A stretch of DNA of 64,000 bases from Asanoa ferruginea (GCF_003387075.1 NZ_QUMQ01000001.1:2728001-2792000), one strand, 5' to 3'. Positions 19,792 to 28,115 are shown, counted from the first letter of the stretch. The notes: a model not told the origin generated them from the letters alone. Numbers and translations: made by a program.

Positions 19792-20505
19792 ATGCGGCCT
19801 CCGCGCCCTCTCAACGATCCGCGCCAGTACCACGACCTGGCCGGCGAATGGTGGCGCCCCGACGGTCCGTTCGCGATCCTGCACTGGCTGGCCGAGGCTC
19901 GGGCCCGGCTGGTGCCGCCGGCGCCGCAGCAGGGTGCCGTGCTGGTCGACGTCGGGTGCGGCGCCGGGCTGCTGGCACCGCACCTGCGCACGCACGGCTA
20001 CCACCACGTCGGAGTCGACCTGGTGCCGTCGGCGCTGGAGCAGGCCGCCAGCCACGGTGTGACGCCGCTGGCCGCTGACGCGGGGTCGATCCCGCTCGCC
20101 TCGGCCAGCGCCGACGTCGTGGTCGCCGGCGAGATTCTCGAGCACGTGCCCGACCTGCCGGGCACCGTCGCGGAGCTGTGCCGGGTGCTGCGCCCGGGCG
20201 GTCTGCTGGTGCTCGACACGCTCAACGACACCGCCGTCTCCCGGGTCCTGGCGGTGCACGTCGCCGAACGGATGCCGCGGGCACCGCGGGGCATCCACGA
20301 TCCCGCTCTGTTCGTCGACCCCAACCGGCTGACCCGGCTGTGCGCGGCGCACGGAGTGCGGTTGGAGGTGCGCGGCATCAGACCGTCGGTGCCAGCGGTC
20401 GCCGGGTGGCTGGCCGGTCGCCGCCCGCGGCCGGGCCGGCGGCGGATTGTTCCCATCGCGACCACCGCCGTGCTCTACCAGGGGCGGGGCCGCAAAAACC
20501 GTTAG
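19792..20505 (+). CDS. SAM-dependent methyltransferase (UbiG/Coq3-like)
   Basis: This 237-residue enzyme has motif I VLVDVGCGAGLLAP near 48-61, GVDLVPSALEQA near 73-84, ADVVVAGEILEHVPDL near 103-118 and RVLRPGGLLVLDT near 128-140, the pattern of UbiG-type O-methyltransferases. The start is the ATG at 19792, 7 nt after TACCGT; the frame is open upstream but that part lies antisense to ubiA. By position it is the methylating enzyme of the neighbouring type III PKS/prenyltransferase cluster, comparable to AgqC. The O-methylation of a hydroquinone is inferred. Confidence 0.85.
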   Translation: MRPPRPLNDPRQYHDLAGEWWRPDGPFAILHWLAEARARLVPPAPQQGAVLVDVGCGAGLLAPHLRTHGYHHVGVDLVPSALEQAASHGVTPLAADAGSIPLASASADVVVAGEILEHVPDLPGTVAELCRVLRPGGLLVLDTLNDTAVSRVLAVHVAERMPRAPRGIHDPALFVDPNRLTRLCAAHGVRLEVRGIRPSVPAVAGWLAGRRPRPGRRRIVPIATTAVLYQGRGRKNR

Positions 20506-20542
20506 GACGAAAGCAAATGTTGGTACGCGGAGGGGGCAAGTG

Positions 20543-21715
20543 GTGGCGGTGGTGAACGCGCTGGACGCGGCGCGGCGGATAGCGCCGCGGATGGCGGCTC
20601 GAGCGGGTGACTATGACCGGGCGGGTGACTTTCCCGTCGAAGACTTCGCGGACCTGCGTACGGCAGGACTCTTCGGTTTGATGGTGCCCTCGGCACTGGG
20701 CGGCGCGGGCGCCAGCTTCGCCGACTACACGGCGGTGGCCTACGAGTTGGCCCGCGGCAACGGCGCGTCGGCGCTGGTGTTCAACATGCATGCCTCGGTC
20801 ACCGGGGCGCTCGGCGCGCTCACCGAGGAGTTGGCCGACTCGCTCGGCCTGCCCGACAGCGCGCTGGCCGCCCGCGACAAGCTGCTCGCCGACGCGGCCA
20901 ACGGCTCCTGGTATGGCGTGGCGATGAGCGAGCGCGGCGCCGGCTCACGCCTGTCCCAGCTCACCACCAGCTACGAGGTCGTCGACGGCGGCTATCACAT
21001 CAAGGGCGCGAAGACGTTCTGCTCGGGTGCCGGGCATGCCGACGCCTATCTGGTGGCCGCCCGCAGCGTGGGTGACCAATCGGTGGTCTCGCAGTTCCTG
21101 GTGCCGGCCAGCAGCGACGGGCTCCAGGTTGAGCAGACCTGGGACTCGCTCGGGATGCGCGCCACCTCTTCGCACGACCTGCATCTCGACGTGACCGTGC
21201 CGGCCGACCGGCTGCTCGGCGGCATGGAGGGGCTGGCCCTGGTGGTCGCCCAGCTCATGCCGCACTGGTTGATCGCCAGCTACGCGGCCGTCTACGTCGG
21301 GGTGGCCCAGGCCGCGATCGACGCCGCGGTCGAGCACCTCAACGCCCGCAAGCTGACCCACCTCCCGGCCATCCGGGCCCGGGTGGGCCGGGCCGACGCG
21401 GCGGTGGCGGCCGCCCGGCTGGCGGTCGCGGAGGCCGGCCGGCGGGTCGACGAGGAACCCGGCGATCCGGAGACCAACCGCTCGGTCTGGCGGGCCAAGC
21501 TGCTGGCCGGCACGACCGCCGCCGAGGTGGCCGCGTCGATGCTGGAAGCGGCCGGCACGTCGGCGACCCGGCGCGGGCATCCGCTGGAGCGGCTCTACCG
21601 CGACGCCCGTTGTGGCTCGCTGCATCCCGCCACCTCCGACGTCTGTGCCGACTGGCTCGGCATCGCGGCGCTGGGCGGAGACCCTGACCACGACGGATCG
21701 GCCCCTCGGTGGTAG
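20543..21715 (+). CDS. Acyl-CoA dehydrogenase-like flavoprotein
   Basis: The protein (about 390 residues) has the N-terminal helical domain (FPVEDFADLRTAGLFGLMVPSAL, here only GLFGLMVPSALGGAG is quoted as the signature), the beta-barrel with AMSERGAGSRL and IKGAKTFCSGAGHADAY, and the C-terminal helical domain of the acyl-CoA dehydrogenase family. The usual catalytic Glu was not located with certainty. Members of this superfamily also act as two-component monooxygenases, so in this cluster it could hydroxylate the phenolic polyketide rather than oxidise an acyl-CoA. Several adjacent GTG codons (20540, 20543, 20549, 20552) follow AGGGGG; I chose 20543 on spacing. Its stop overlaps the PKS start. 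Confidence 0.8.
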   Translation: MAVVNALDAARRIAPRMAARAGDYDRAGDFPVEDFADLRTAGLFGLMVPSALGGAGASFADYTAVAYELARGNGASALVFNMHASVTGALGALTEELADSLGLPDSALAARDKLLADAANGSWYGVAMSERGAGSRLSQLTTSYEVVDGGYHIKGAKTFCSGAGHADAYLVAARSVGDQSVVSQFLVPASSDGLQVEQTWDSLGMRATSSHDLHLDVTVPADRLLGGMEGLALVVAQLMPHWLIASYAAVYVGVAQAAIDAAVEHLNARKLTHLPAIRARVGRADAAVAAARLAVAEAGRRVDEEPGDPETNRSVWRAKLLAGTTAAEVAASMLEAAGTSATRRGHPLERLYRDARCGSLHPATSDVCADWLGIAALGGDPDHDGSAPRW

Positions 21716-22761
21716 CCGCCGCCGCCACTGTCGCGGGGATCGGGTTGGCGTTGCCGCCGGCCGCCAAGCAGACCGACCTTTGGGAGAGCTATTTCCGGGA
21801 GCACTTTCCGGCCTCGGCCCGGTCACTCGCTGAGCGGATCTTCGCGCACTCGGGTGTGGACACCCGCCAGGCGTGCGTCAGCCCCATGATCGAAGACGTC
21901 TCCGACTGGTCGACCGCGAAGCGGATGCAGCGCTATCTGGTCGAGGCGCTGCCGCTGGGCAAAGAGGCGGTGAGCCGGGCGCTGACCGACGCCGACCTGT
22001 CGATCAACGAGATCGGCCTCTTCGCGGTCTGCTCGTGCACCGGCTATGTCACGCCCGGCCTCGACATCCTGCTCAGCCGGGACCTGGGGATGGCACCGGA
22101 CACCCAGCGCCTCTTTATCGGGCACATGGGCTGTTATGCGGCGCTGCCCGGGCTCGGTGCGGTCGGCGACTATGTCACCGCGCGCGGCCGGCCGGCGCTG
22201 CTGCTCTGCGCCGAGCTGACCAGCCTGCACATCCAGCCGGCGGCCACCCGCTTCGACACACAGCAGATCGTCGCGCACGCGCTGTTTTCCGATGCCGCGG
22301 CTGCCGTGGTCGTCAGGCCCGGCGGCTCGGGATATGCCCTGGCCGAGGTCGTGTCGGTCACCGACACCGCGACCGCCGACCACATGACCTGGGACGTCAC
22401 CGACCTGGGCTTCCGGATGGGGCTCTCGCCGAAGGTGCCCAACGTGTTGGCCCAGCATGTGCGGGGGCTGGTCGACGGCCTGCTGAGCCGGCACGGGCTG
22501 ACCCGCGGCGATGTCGACGGTTGGGCGGTGCACCCGGGTGGGCCACGCATCCTCAACGTGGTTGAGCGCGAGCTCGAGCTGACCGCCGAGGACATGGCCG
22601 CGTCACGGGAGACCCTGGCGGAAAACGGCAACTGCTCGTCGCCGACGGTGTTGCTGATCGTCGAGCGGCTCCGCAGGCGGGTCAACCCGCCGGAGCGGAT
22701 CGTCACGCTGGCGTTCGGGCCGGGTCTGACCCTCTACGCGTCGCTGCTGGTGCGGAGCTGA
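21709..22761 (+). CDS. Type III polyketide synthase (chalcone/stilbene synthase family)
   Basis: This homodimeric condensing enzyme extends an acyl-CoA starter with malonyl-CoA and cyclises the chain. In the 350-residue protein the catalytic triad is readable: Cys142 in GHMGCYAALPG, His275 in WAVHPGGPRI and Asn308 in ENGNCSSP. The N-terminus lacks the long extension of some bacterial homologues. The GTG overlaps the flavoprotein stop (GTGGTAG), so the two are coupled. With the prenyltransferase and methyltransferase it resembles AgqA, which makes alkylresorcinol-type products, but product chain length and cyclisation cannot be read from sequence. A strong hairpin follows the stop. Confidence 0.95.
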   Translation: MVAAAATVAGIGLALPPAAKQTDLWESYFREHFPASARSLAERIFAHSGVDTRQACVSPMIEDVSDWSTAKRMQRYLVEALPLGKEAVSRALTDADLSINEIGLFAVCSCTGYVTPGLDILLSRDLGMAPDTQRLFIGHMGCYAALPGLGAVGDYVTARGRPALLLCAELTSLHIQPAATRFDTQQIVAHALFSDAAAAVVVRPGGSGYALAEVVSVTDTATADHMTWDVTDLGFRMGLSPKVPNVLAQHVRGLVDGLLSRHGLTRGDVDGWAVHPGGPRILNVVERELELTAEDMAASRETLAENGNCSSPTVLLIVERLRRRVNPPERIVTLAFGPGLTLYASLLVRS

Positions 22762-22768
22762 AAAGAAG

Positions 22769-22794
22769 CCGGCCGGCGCGTGGGCGCCGGCCGG
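22769..22794. terminator. Hairpin after the type III PKS gene
   Basis: Arms CCGGCCGGCGC and GCGCCGGCCGG (11 bp, perfect) enclose a GTGG loop. It lies 7 nt after the PKS stop and just beyond the end of the convergent 52-residue gene. There is no T-run, but actinobacterial terminators often lack one. Confidence 0.75.
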
Positions 22795-22797
22795 TCA

Positions 22798-22956
22798 TCA
22801 GTGGGAAGGCCCCCGGGTCGAGCGCGCGTGCTCGGCTCGCTGAGCGCGGCGCATGCGGTTGATCCGGGCGAACAGCCGGGTGCGGTCGGCCTCGGCGATG
22901 AGGTCGCGCTGGTGTTCGTGGGCCAGGGTCAGCATGTAGTCGGCGTTCTGATACAT
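22798..22956 (-). CDS. Small 52-residue protein
   Basis: A short frame (ATG 22956, stop 22798) encodes a basic, helical 52-residue protein starting MYQNADYMLTLAHEHQ and ending in an Arg-rich tail. It is supported by an AAGGAGA ribosome site 9 nt upstream, coding-like third-position G+C, and a terminator hairpin directly after it. Small proteins of this style (MYQ.. start, HxxxL..EA..R pattern) are common in actinobacteria and have no known function. A TAGATA hexamer upstream (about 22992-22998, reverse strand) could be its -10. Confidence 0.65.
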   Translation of the reverse strand: MYQNADYMLTLAHEHQRDLIAEADRTRLFARINRMRRAQRAEHARSTRGPSH

Positions 22957-23103
22957 CTTCGCGTGTCTCCTTGAGTGGTGTTCGCTTTGATGTATCTATC
23001 GTCGGCCGAAGCGCCGCCCGAGACATCGGGAGCGGTTCCCTAACTTGGCCCCCCGGGGGTGCTTACCTGGGTGCTTAGCTGGGCCTAGGCATACCTACGC
23101 CGG

Positions 23104-23871
23104 TCAGCGAACAGGTAGGAACGCCAGGTCGGCGCCGTAGGCGCTGAGCGGCGTGGCGCTGTCGACCACCCGGGTCACCTCGCCGGAGCGGGCGACCAGC
23201 GCGACCGGGGTGCCCGGCGCGGGGGTGCCGATGAGCAGCGCGTCGAGCACGCCGGCCGGGTCGCGCAGCCGGCGCACGGTGGCATCCGTCGGGCCGGGCA
23301 GCGTCGATGGCGGCGGGCTGCCCTCGGCGTCGCCGATCGCGACGACGGTGACGCCGGCCGGCGCCGCAGCAGCTATCTCGCTGGTGCACGGGCAGTCGGC
23401 CCGCAGGATCAGCACCGCCGGCAGCAGCGAGCCGATCGGCACCCGCCCGCCCCGCTCGTCGATCAGGTCGAACGCCGGGATCATCCGGCGCGCGCCGGAG
23501 CTGGCGGCGGCCGGGCTGGCGGAGACGCTGCTGGCCGGTGGCGGACCGGCGCGCCGCTCGTCGGGCCAGGCCGCGGCGAACAGGCTGATCACCGCGGCCA
23601 GCAGGGCGGCCGTCATGATCAGCAAGGGGATCCGCAGCGACGCCGGCTCGGTGGCCGCCGCGTTGCCGTCGGGCGGGACGCTGCCGCGGAACCCGCCACT
23701 CGGGAAGACCCGGCCCGACCGGCCGCTGCCGACGCGTTCCTCACGCAACTGCTGCCGCACCTGGGCGGCCTCTTCGGCGAGCTCCGACGCGTCGTCGGGG
23801 ATCCGGACGTCGGGCGGCAGCTCTGGAAGCTCGTCGAAGGGCCCGCTGTCACCGTTTTCCGGCGTGCCCAT
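23104..23871 (-). CDS. Membrane-anchored thioredoxin-like protein with a CPC motif
   Basis: The 255-residue product has an acidic/charged cytoplasmic N-terminus (about 1-78), one membrane helix (about 80-102) and an extracellular domain that begins like a TlpA/thioredoxin-fold protein (FDLIDERGGRVPIGSLLPAVLILRADC region, key element LRADCPCTSEI near 158-168). The Cys pair is spaced C-P-C rather than C-x2-C, so it is not a standard oxidoreductase site. The remainder (ATVRRLRDP, GTPVALVARSGEV) continues the fold. I cannot name a family. It is monocistronic and diverges from the carD promoter region. Confidence 0.65.
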   Translation of the reverse strand: MGTPENGDSGPFDELPELPPDVRIPDDASELAEEAAQVRQQLREERVGSGRSGRVFPSGGFRGSVPPDGNAAATEPASLRIPLLIMTAALLAAVISLFAAAWPDERRAGPPPASSVSASPAAASSGARRMIPAFDLIDERGGRVPIGSLLPAVLILRADCPCTSEIAAAAPAGVTVVAIGDAEGSPPPSTLPGPTDATVRRLRDPAGVLDALLIGTPAPGTPVALVARSGEVTRVVDSATPLSAYGADLAFLPVR

Positions 23872-24254
23872 GCTGCCCCCTGCGAACGTGATCGCGGCCG
23901 AAGTCGCGCCTCCATCCAGAGTGGCGCACGAGGCGGGCTAACGCCACAGTTGAACGGGAGATGGCCGGGATTCGATCTTGCATATCGTCACTGTCGTCGC
24001 CCGCTCGGGGGCGGTGAACGACCCTTGCGGGTTACCCTTAGAGGTGGGAAGCATTCACGTGCGATATCGACGAAGCCCCTGCATATTCGTAACCCGAAGG
24101 TTACTCAGCGTGTTGGAAAACGTCGGCGCCGAGCGTGTCAAGCCTGAGAAAGACCTGTCACAAGCCCTCTGAGCTGCACTAACGGTCAGGACCGGGATGG
24201 GACATCGGTGCTCCCGCGTGTTACCCTAGACACAGCGAAAGGGGTTTCGAACCT
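23872..24254. promoter_or_regulatory. 383-bp gene-free carD leader with two similar promoter elements and a hairpin
   Basis: I see no gene: two short frames of about 65 codons have no coding character. Two TTACCCT elements occur, TACCCT at 24033-24038 and TACCCT at 24222-24227. The second lies about 28 nt before the carD ATG with GGGACA at about 24199-24204 as a possible -35. The first would start a transcript some 215 nt upstream. Between them lies GTAACC-CGAA-GGTTAC (24089-24104), a perfect 6-bp stem with a stable tetraloop. A long leader or a small RNA is possible. Confidence 0.45.
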
Positions 24255-24740
24255 ATGGTTTTCAGTGTCGGCGAGACCGTTGTTTACCCCCACCACGGGG
24301 CCGCACTCATCGAGGCAATCGAGACTCGGGTCATCAAGGGCGAGGAAAAGCTCTACCTGGTTCTCAGGGTCGCTCAGGGTGACTTGACTGTGCGGGTGCC
24401 CGCTGAAAACGCCGAGATCGTTGGCGTGCGTGAGGTGGTCGGGGAAGAGGGCCTGAGCAAGGTCTTCGATGTGCTCCGTGCTCCGCACACCGAAGAGCCG
24501 ACCAACTGGTCGCGGCGTTACAAGGCAAACCTGGAGAAGCTGGCGTCCGGCAACCCGCTCAAGGTTGCTGAGGTCGTGCGTGATCTCTGGCGTCGTGAGC
24601 GGGAGCGCGGCCTGTCGGCGGGCGAGAAGCGCATGCTCGCCAAGGCGCGCGACATCCTGGTCGGCGAGGTGGCGCTCGCTGAGAAGAGCACCAAGGACGA
24701 GGCCGAGATTCTCCTCGACAAGGTGCTCACCGAGGCCTGA
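24255..24740 (+). CDS. carD: CarD-type RNA polymerase-binding transcription regulator
   Basis: CarD binds the beta subunit of RNA polymerase through an N-terminal Tudor-like domain and stabilises open complexes at rRNA and many other promoters. The 161-residue protein starts [17 protein letters not shown], has the [11 protein letters not shown] strands, and ends with a helical DNA-binding domain ([13 protein letters not shown] onwards, including the conserved Trp near 86). AAAGGGG precedes the ATG by about 10 nt. The carD-ispD-ispF order is conserved widely in Actinobacteria. Confidence 0.97.
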   Translation: MVFSVGETVVYPHHGAALIEAIETRVIKGEEKLYLVLRVAQGDLTVRVPAENAEIVGVREVVGEEGLSKVFDVLRAPHTEEPTNWSRRYKANLEKLASGNPLKVAEVVRDLWRRERERGLSAGEKRMLAKARDILVGEVALAEKSTKDEAEILLDKVLTEA

Positions 24741-24782
24741 CGTCCGTTCCGCAACAGATCAACTCCTCGCGAGGACCGCGAC

Positions 24783-25475
24783 GTGACCGCGCAGCTCAAC
24801 CCGCGCGGTGACGTCGCGGTCCTCGTTCCAGCTGCGGGCAGCGGCACCCGGCTCGGCCCCGGCGCACCCAAGGCGCTGCGGCTGCTGGGCGGCGAGCCAC
24901 TGCTGGTGCACGCGTTGCGCCGGCTGTGCCTGGCGCCCTCCGTCGCGGTGATCGTGGTGGCCGCCCCGCCCGGCGAGGTCGACGCGGTGCGGGCCATGCT
25001 CGCATCCGTCGCACCCGTCACGGTGGTGGCCGGCGGCGACCATCGGCAGGCGTCGGTGGCGGCCGCGCTGGCTGCCGTACCCCCGGATCTCCCGATTGTG
25101 CTCGTGCACGACGCCGCTCGCGCGCTCGCGCCGCCCGCCCTGGTCGAGGCCGTCGCCGCGGCGGTCCGGGCCGGCGCCGAAGCGGTGATCCCGGTCCTCC
25201 CGGTGGTCGACACGATCAAAGAGGTCGGCCCGACCGGCGAGGTCCGCGGCACGGTCGACCGGGCGCCGTTGCGGGCGGTGCAGACGCCACAGGGCTTCCA
25301 ACGGCAGGTCCTGGCCGCCGCGCACGCCGCCGCCGTCGACCCCCTCACCGACGACGCGGGCCTGGTCGAGAAACAGGGCGTACGCGTGACCTGCGTGCCC
25401 GGCTCCGACCACGCGCTCAAGATCACGCGGCCGTTCGACCTGCTGCTCGCCGAGCACCTGCTCGCCAGCGAATAG
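24783..25475 (+). CDS. ispD: 2-C-methyl-D-erythritol 4-phosphate cytidylyltransferase
   Basis: IspD forms CDP-methylerythritol from CTP and MEP in the non-mevalonate isoprenoid pathway. The 230-residue protein has the nucleotide-binding PAAGSGTRLG at 16-25 with Lys30, VHDAARAL near 108 and the C-terminal GSDHALKITRPFDL. The start is a GTG at 24783, 42 nt after carD. Its TAG stop is embedded in the TAGGCT hexamer that may be the -10 of ispF. The pathway would supply prenyl donors for the nearby UbiA enzyme, though that is not specific to this locus. Confidence 0.97.
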   Translation: MTAQLNPRGDVAVLVPAAGSGTRLGPGAPKALRLLGGEPLLVHALRRLCLAPSVAVIVVAAPPGEVDAVRAMLASVAPVTVVAGGDHRQASVAAALAAVPPDLPIVLVHDAARALAPPALVEAVAAAVRAGAEAVIPVLPVVDTIKEVGPTGEVRGTVDRAPLRAVQTPQGFQRQVLAAAHAAAVDPLTDDAGLVEKQGVRVTCVPGSDHALKITRPFDLLLAEHLLASE

Positions 25476-25484
25476 GCTGCCCCC

Positions 25485-25961
25485 GTGGAGCTTCCTCGGG
25501 TGGGCATCGGCACCGACGTGCACGGCTTCGAGGCGGGCCGGGAGTGCTGGGTCGCCGGCCTGCTCTGGCCGGGCGTCGACGGCCTGGCCGGCCACTCCGA
25601 CGGCGACGTGGCCGCACACGCCGCCTGCGACGCGCTCTTCTCCGCGGCCGCGCTCGGCGACCTGGGCAGCAACTTCGGCGTCGACCGGCCCGAGTGGGCC
25701 GGCGCGTCGGGCGTCACGCTGCTCGCCGAGACCGCCCGCCGGGTGCGGGAGGCCGGCTTCGTGATCGGCAACATCTCCGTGCAGGTCATCGGCGTACGCC
25801 CGAAGATCGGCCCACGCCGCGACGAGGCCCAGAAGGTGCTCGGCGAGGCCGCCGGCGCACCCGTCACGGTCTCCGGCACCACCACCGACGGCCTCGGCCT
25901 GACCGGCCGCGGCGAAGGCCTGGCCGGCATCGCCGTCGCGCTGTTGCTCCCGTCAGCCTGA
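25485..25961 (+). CDS. ispF: 2-C-methyl-D-erythritol 2,4-cyclodiphosphate synthase
   Basis: IspF releases CMP to make the cyclic diphosphate MEcPP. The 158-residue trimeric enzyme shows the zinc ligands Asp11, His13 (GIGTDVHGF) and His45, the HSDGD loop at 37-41, and the C-terminal [14 protein letters not shown]. The GTG start has no Shine-Dalgarno, but TAGGCT (25473-25478, containing the ispD stop) ends 6 nt before it, so it may be made both from an operon and a leaderless message. Confidence 0.97.
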   Translation: MELPRVGIGTDVHGFEAGRECWVAGLLWPGVDGLAGHSDGDVAAHAACDALFSAAALGDLGSNFGVDRPEWAGASGVTLLAETARRVREAGFVIGNISVQVIGVRPKIGPRRDEAQKVLGEAAGAPVTVSGTTTDGLGLTGRGEGLAGIAVALLLPSA

Positions 25962-25984
25962 TCGTCAGCGTTACGCTCGGGCGC

Positions 25985-26914
25985 GTGACGGGGATGGACG
26001 CCGATCCGACCGAGGGATATCTGCGCCGCGCGGAGTTGCTCGCCGAGCTGGGTCACTACGACGAGGCGGTGGCCGAGCTCGACCAGCCGATCGCCCGCGA
26101 TCCCGGCAACTCCGAGGCGCTGGTTCTGCTCGCCGCGGTCGAGCTCGCCGCCGGTCGGGCCGAAGCCGGCCTGGCCGCCGCCCGGCGGGCCTGCGCGGCC
26201 GATCCCGATGCGCTGCCGCCGCTGGTCGAGCAGGGCCTGGCGCTGTGCGACCTGCGCCGCTTCAAGGAGGCCGCGGCCGTCGCCGACCAGATCCTGGCCG
26301 CAGGCCCCGACGACCCATACGCCCAACTGCACGGCGCCGCGATCCTCGGTGAGGCGCGCAATGGGCAACGGGCGCTCGACGCCGCCTGGCACGCGGTCGC
26401 GCTGGAGCCCGACAACGCCCGGGCCCACCTGGTGCTGGCCGGGATCGCCGGGCGCCTCGAGCTGACCGACCTGGCCGAGCGGGCCCGCGGCGAGGCGGTG
26501 CGGCTCGACCCGAAGCTGGCCACGGTCAGCGGCCGGCTGCGGCGGTATGCCCCGCTGGCCGTCGGCGACCACCGGGTCACCACGATGGCGGTCTACGCCA
26601 GCGCCTACACGGTCGCGGTCGCCGTGCTGACCGCCACGCTGCACCCGACCACGCCCAGCGCGTCGCGCGGCCTGGCCCTGGTGTTCGGCGCCGGCGGCCT
26701 GGGCCTGCTCGGGCTGCTCGCCATGCGGCTGCCGAAGCCGCTGCGCGGCCAGTTGCACGCCGACCGGGCCTCGGCCGTCGCCGGCTACGCCGCCCTGGCC
26801 GGCCCGCTGCTGATCCTGCTCTACGCCTGGATCGGCACGCCCTGGCCGCTGGTGGTGGCGATCGCCGCGACCGCGGTGGCCGGCGTCGCGCTGGTCTCCA
26901 AGATGCGCCTTTAG
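25985..26914 (+). CDS. TPR-repeat membrane protein
   Basis: From the GTG at 25985 (TACGCT ends 7 nt before; an ATG at 25994 is possible) the protein has 309 residues. Residues 1-180 form about five tetratricopeptide repeats (YLRRAELLAELGHYDEAVAEL and similar units with Ala/Gly at packing positions), likely in the cytoplasm. Four hydrophobic helices follow (about 200-305). TPR modules bind partner proteins, so it may be a membrane scaffold. No partner is evident. Its stop overlaps the stop of the convergent hmgA by 4 nt. Confidence 0.75.
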   Translation: MTGMDADPTEGYLRRAELLAELGHYDEAVAELDQPIARDPGNSEALVLLAAVELAAGRAEAGLAAARRACAADPDALPPLVEQGLALCDLRRFKEAAAVADQILAAGPDDPYAQLHGAAILGEARNGQRALDAAWHAVALEPDNARAHLVLAGIAGRLELTDLAERARGEAVRLDPKLATVSGRLRRYAPLAVGDHRVTTMAVYASAYTVAVAVLTATLHPTTPSASRGLALVFGAGGLGLLGLLAMRLPKPLRGQLHADRASAVAGYAALAGPLLILLYAWIGTPWPLVVAIAATAVAGVALVSKMRL

Positions 26915-28080
26915 ATGGTGCGTCCCGACCAGGTCCACGCGTAGCCGGTGTCCTCGCAGGACAGTGCCGCGTCGCAGAGGTCGAGCGGGCGGAACGTGTC
27001 GACCATGACCGCGAGCTCGTCGAAATAGTCGATGCCGATCGACCGTTCGGCGGCGCCCGGCTGCGGGCCGTGGGTGAAGCCCGACGGGTGCAGCGACATC
27101 GAGCCCTGCTCGATCCCGGAGCCGCGCCGGGCCTCGTAGTTGCCGCCGGTGTAGAAGAGCAACTCGTCGGAGTCGACGTTGTGGTGGTTGTAGGGCACCG
27201 GGATCGACAGCGGGTGATAGTCGACCTTGCGCGGCACGAACGAGCAGATCACGAAATTAGGACCCTGGAACGTCTGGTGTACGGGCGGCGGCTGGTGCAC
27301 CCGACCGGTGATCGGCTCGAAGTCGTGGATCGAGAACGCCCACGGGTAGAGGTGCCCGTCCCAGCCGACCACGTCGAACGGGTGGTTGGCGTAGACGTGC
27401 CGGGTCCACCCGCGGCGGTGCTGCACCAGCACCTCGACGTCGGTGCCGTCTTCGACGATCGGCGACAAAGGCCCGCGAATGTCGCGTTCGCAGTAGGGCG
27501 AGTTCTCCAGGAACTGCCCGCGCACCGACAGGTAGCGCTTCGGCGGGCCGATGTGGCCGGTCGCCTCGATCGCCAACACACGCACCGGCTCGGCGCCGGT
27601 CGGCACCAGCCGGTGGATCACCGAGGTCGGGATGATCACGTAGTCGCCGGCGGCCGCGTCGAGGACGCCGAACGTGGACTCGACCCGCATGGTGCCCGAC
27701 TCGACATAGAGGCACTCGTCGCCGACCGCGTTGCGGTAGAGCGGGGACGGCCGGTCGGCGGTCACGTAGGAGATCCGCACGTCGTCGTTGGCCAGCAGGT
27801 GGGCCCGGCCGAGCACCGGGTCGGCGCCGGGCGTGTCGAGCTTGTGGGTGCGCAGGTGCCGCGGCTTGAGCGGGCGGTTGGGCGTGCGGGTGCAGGCGGG
27901 CGGGTCGAACTCCTCGGCTGCCACGATCGCGGTAGGCATCGCACGGTGGTAGAGAAGCGACGAATCGGACGAGAAGCCCTCCTGTCCCATCAGCTCTTCG
28001 GCGTAGAGGCTGCCGTCGGGCTGCCGGAACTGGGTGTGCCGCTTGCGGGGCACCTCGCCGACGCTGCGGTAGTAGGGCAT
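26911..28080 (-). CDS. hmgA: Homogentisate 1,2-dioxygenase
   Basis: HmgA opens the ring of homogentisate to maleylacetoacetate with O2 and Fe(II). The 389-residue protein shows the iron ligands of the family: HHNVDSDE near 300-306 (His and the Glu six residues later) and GFTHGP near 336 (second His). PYYRSVGEVPRKRH begins the N-terminus, with GGGAGG before the ATG at 28080. Further upstream in-frame codons lie beyond the promoter operator and are not used. It diverges from the unknown gene and fahA across a 74-bp region with a 21-bp palindrome, so the two arms of the pathway are probably co-repressed. Confidence 0.96.
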   Translation of the reverse strand: MPYYRSVGEVPRKRHTQFRQPDGSLYAEELMGQEGFSSDSSLLYHRAMPTAIVAAEEFDPPACTRTPNRPLKPRHLRTHKLDTPGADPVLGRAHLLANDDVRISYVTADRPSPLYRNAVGDECLYVESGTMRVESTFGVLDAAAGDYVIIPTSVIHRLVPTGAEPVRVLAIEATGHIGPPKRYLSVRGQFLENSPYCERDIRGPLSPIVEDGTDVEVLVQHRRGWTRHVYANHPFDVVGWDGHLYPWAFSIHDFEPITGRVHQPPPVHQTFQGPNFVICSFVPRKVDYHPLSIPVPYNHHNVDSDELLFYTGGNYEARRGSGIEQGSMSLHPSGFTHGPQPGAAERSIGIDYFDELAVMVDTFRPLDLCDAALSCEDTGYAWTWSGRTI

Positions 28081-28094
28081 GTCGACCTCCCGTC

Positions 28095-28115
28095 GGCGTC
28101 CGATAATCGGACGCC
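28095..28115. promoter_or_regulatory. 21-bp perfect palindromic operator in the hmgA/fahA divergent promoter
   Basis: Arms GGCGTCCGAT and ATCGGACGCC flank one A. It ends 1 bp before TTGTCC (28117-28122), which with TAAGTT at 28141-28146 (18-bp spacer) makes a good promoter for the rightward gene, and it lies between that promoter and the hmgA ribosome site. A smaller TACT-N6-AGTA inverted repeat (28138-28151) overlaps the -10. A catabolite-responsive repressor is the natural candidate; its gene was not identified. Confidence 0.75.

Noticed and set aside
23950-24172. Two short frames (about 65 codons each) upstream of carD as genes
   Set aside because: They overlap each other, lack ribosome sites and coding character, and cover apparent promoter elements.
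24518-26938. A frame of about 800 codons on the reverse strand across carD, ispD, ispF and the TPR gene
   Set aside because: It shadows four well-supported genes and its translation is low-complexity Arg/Ser/Pro-rich sequence without motifs.
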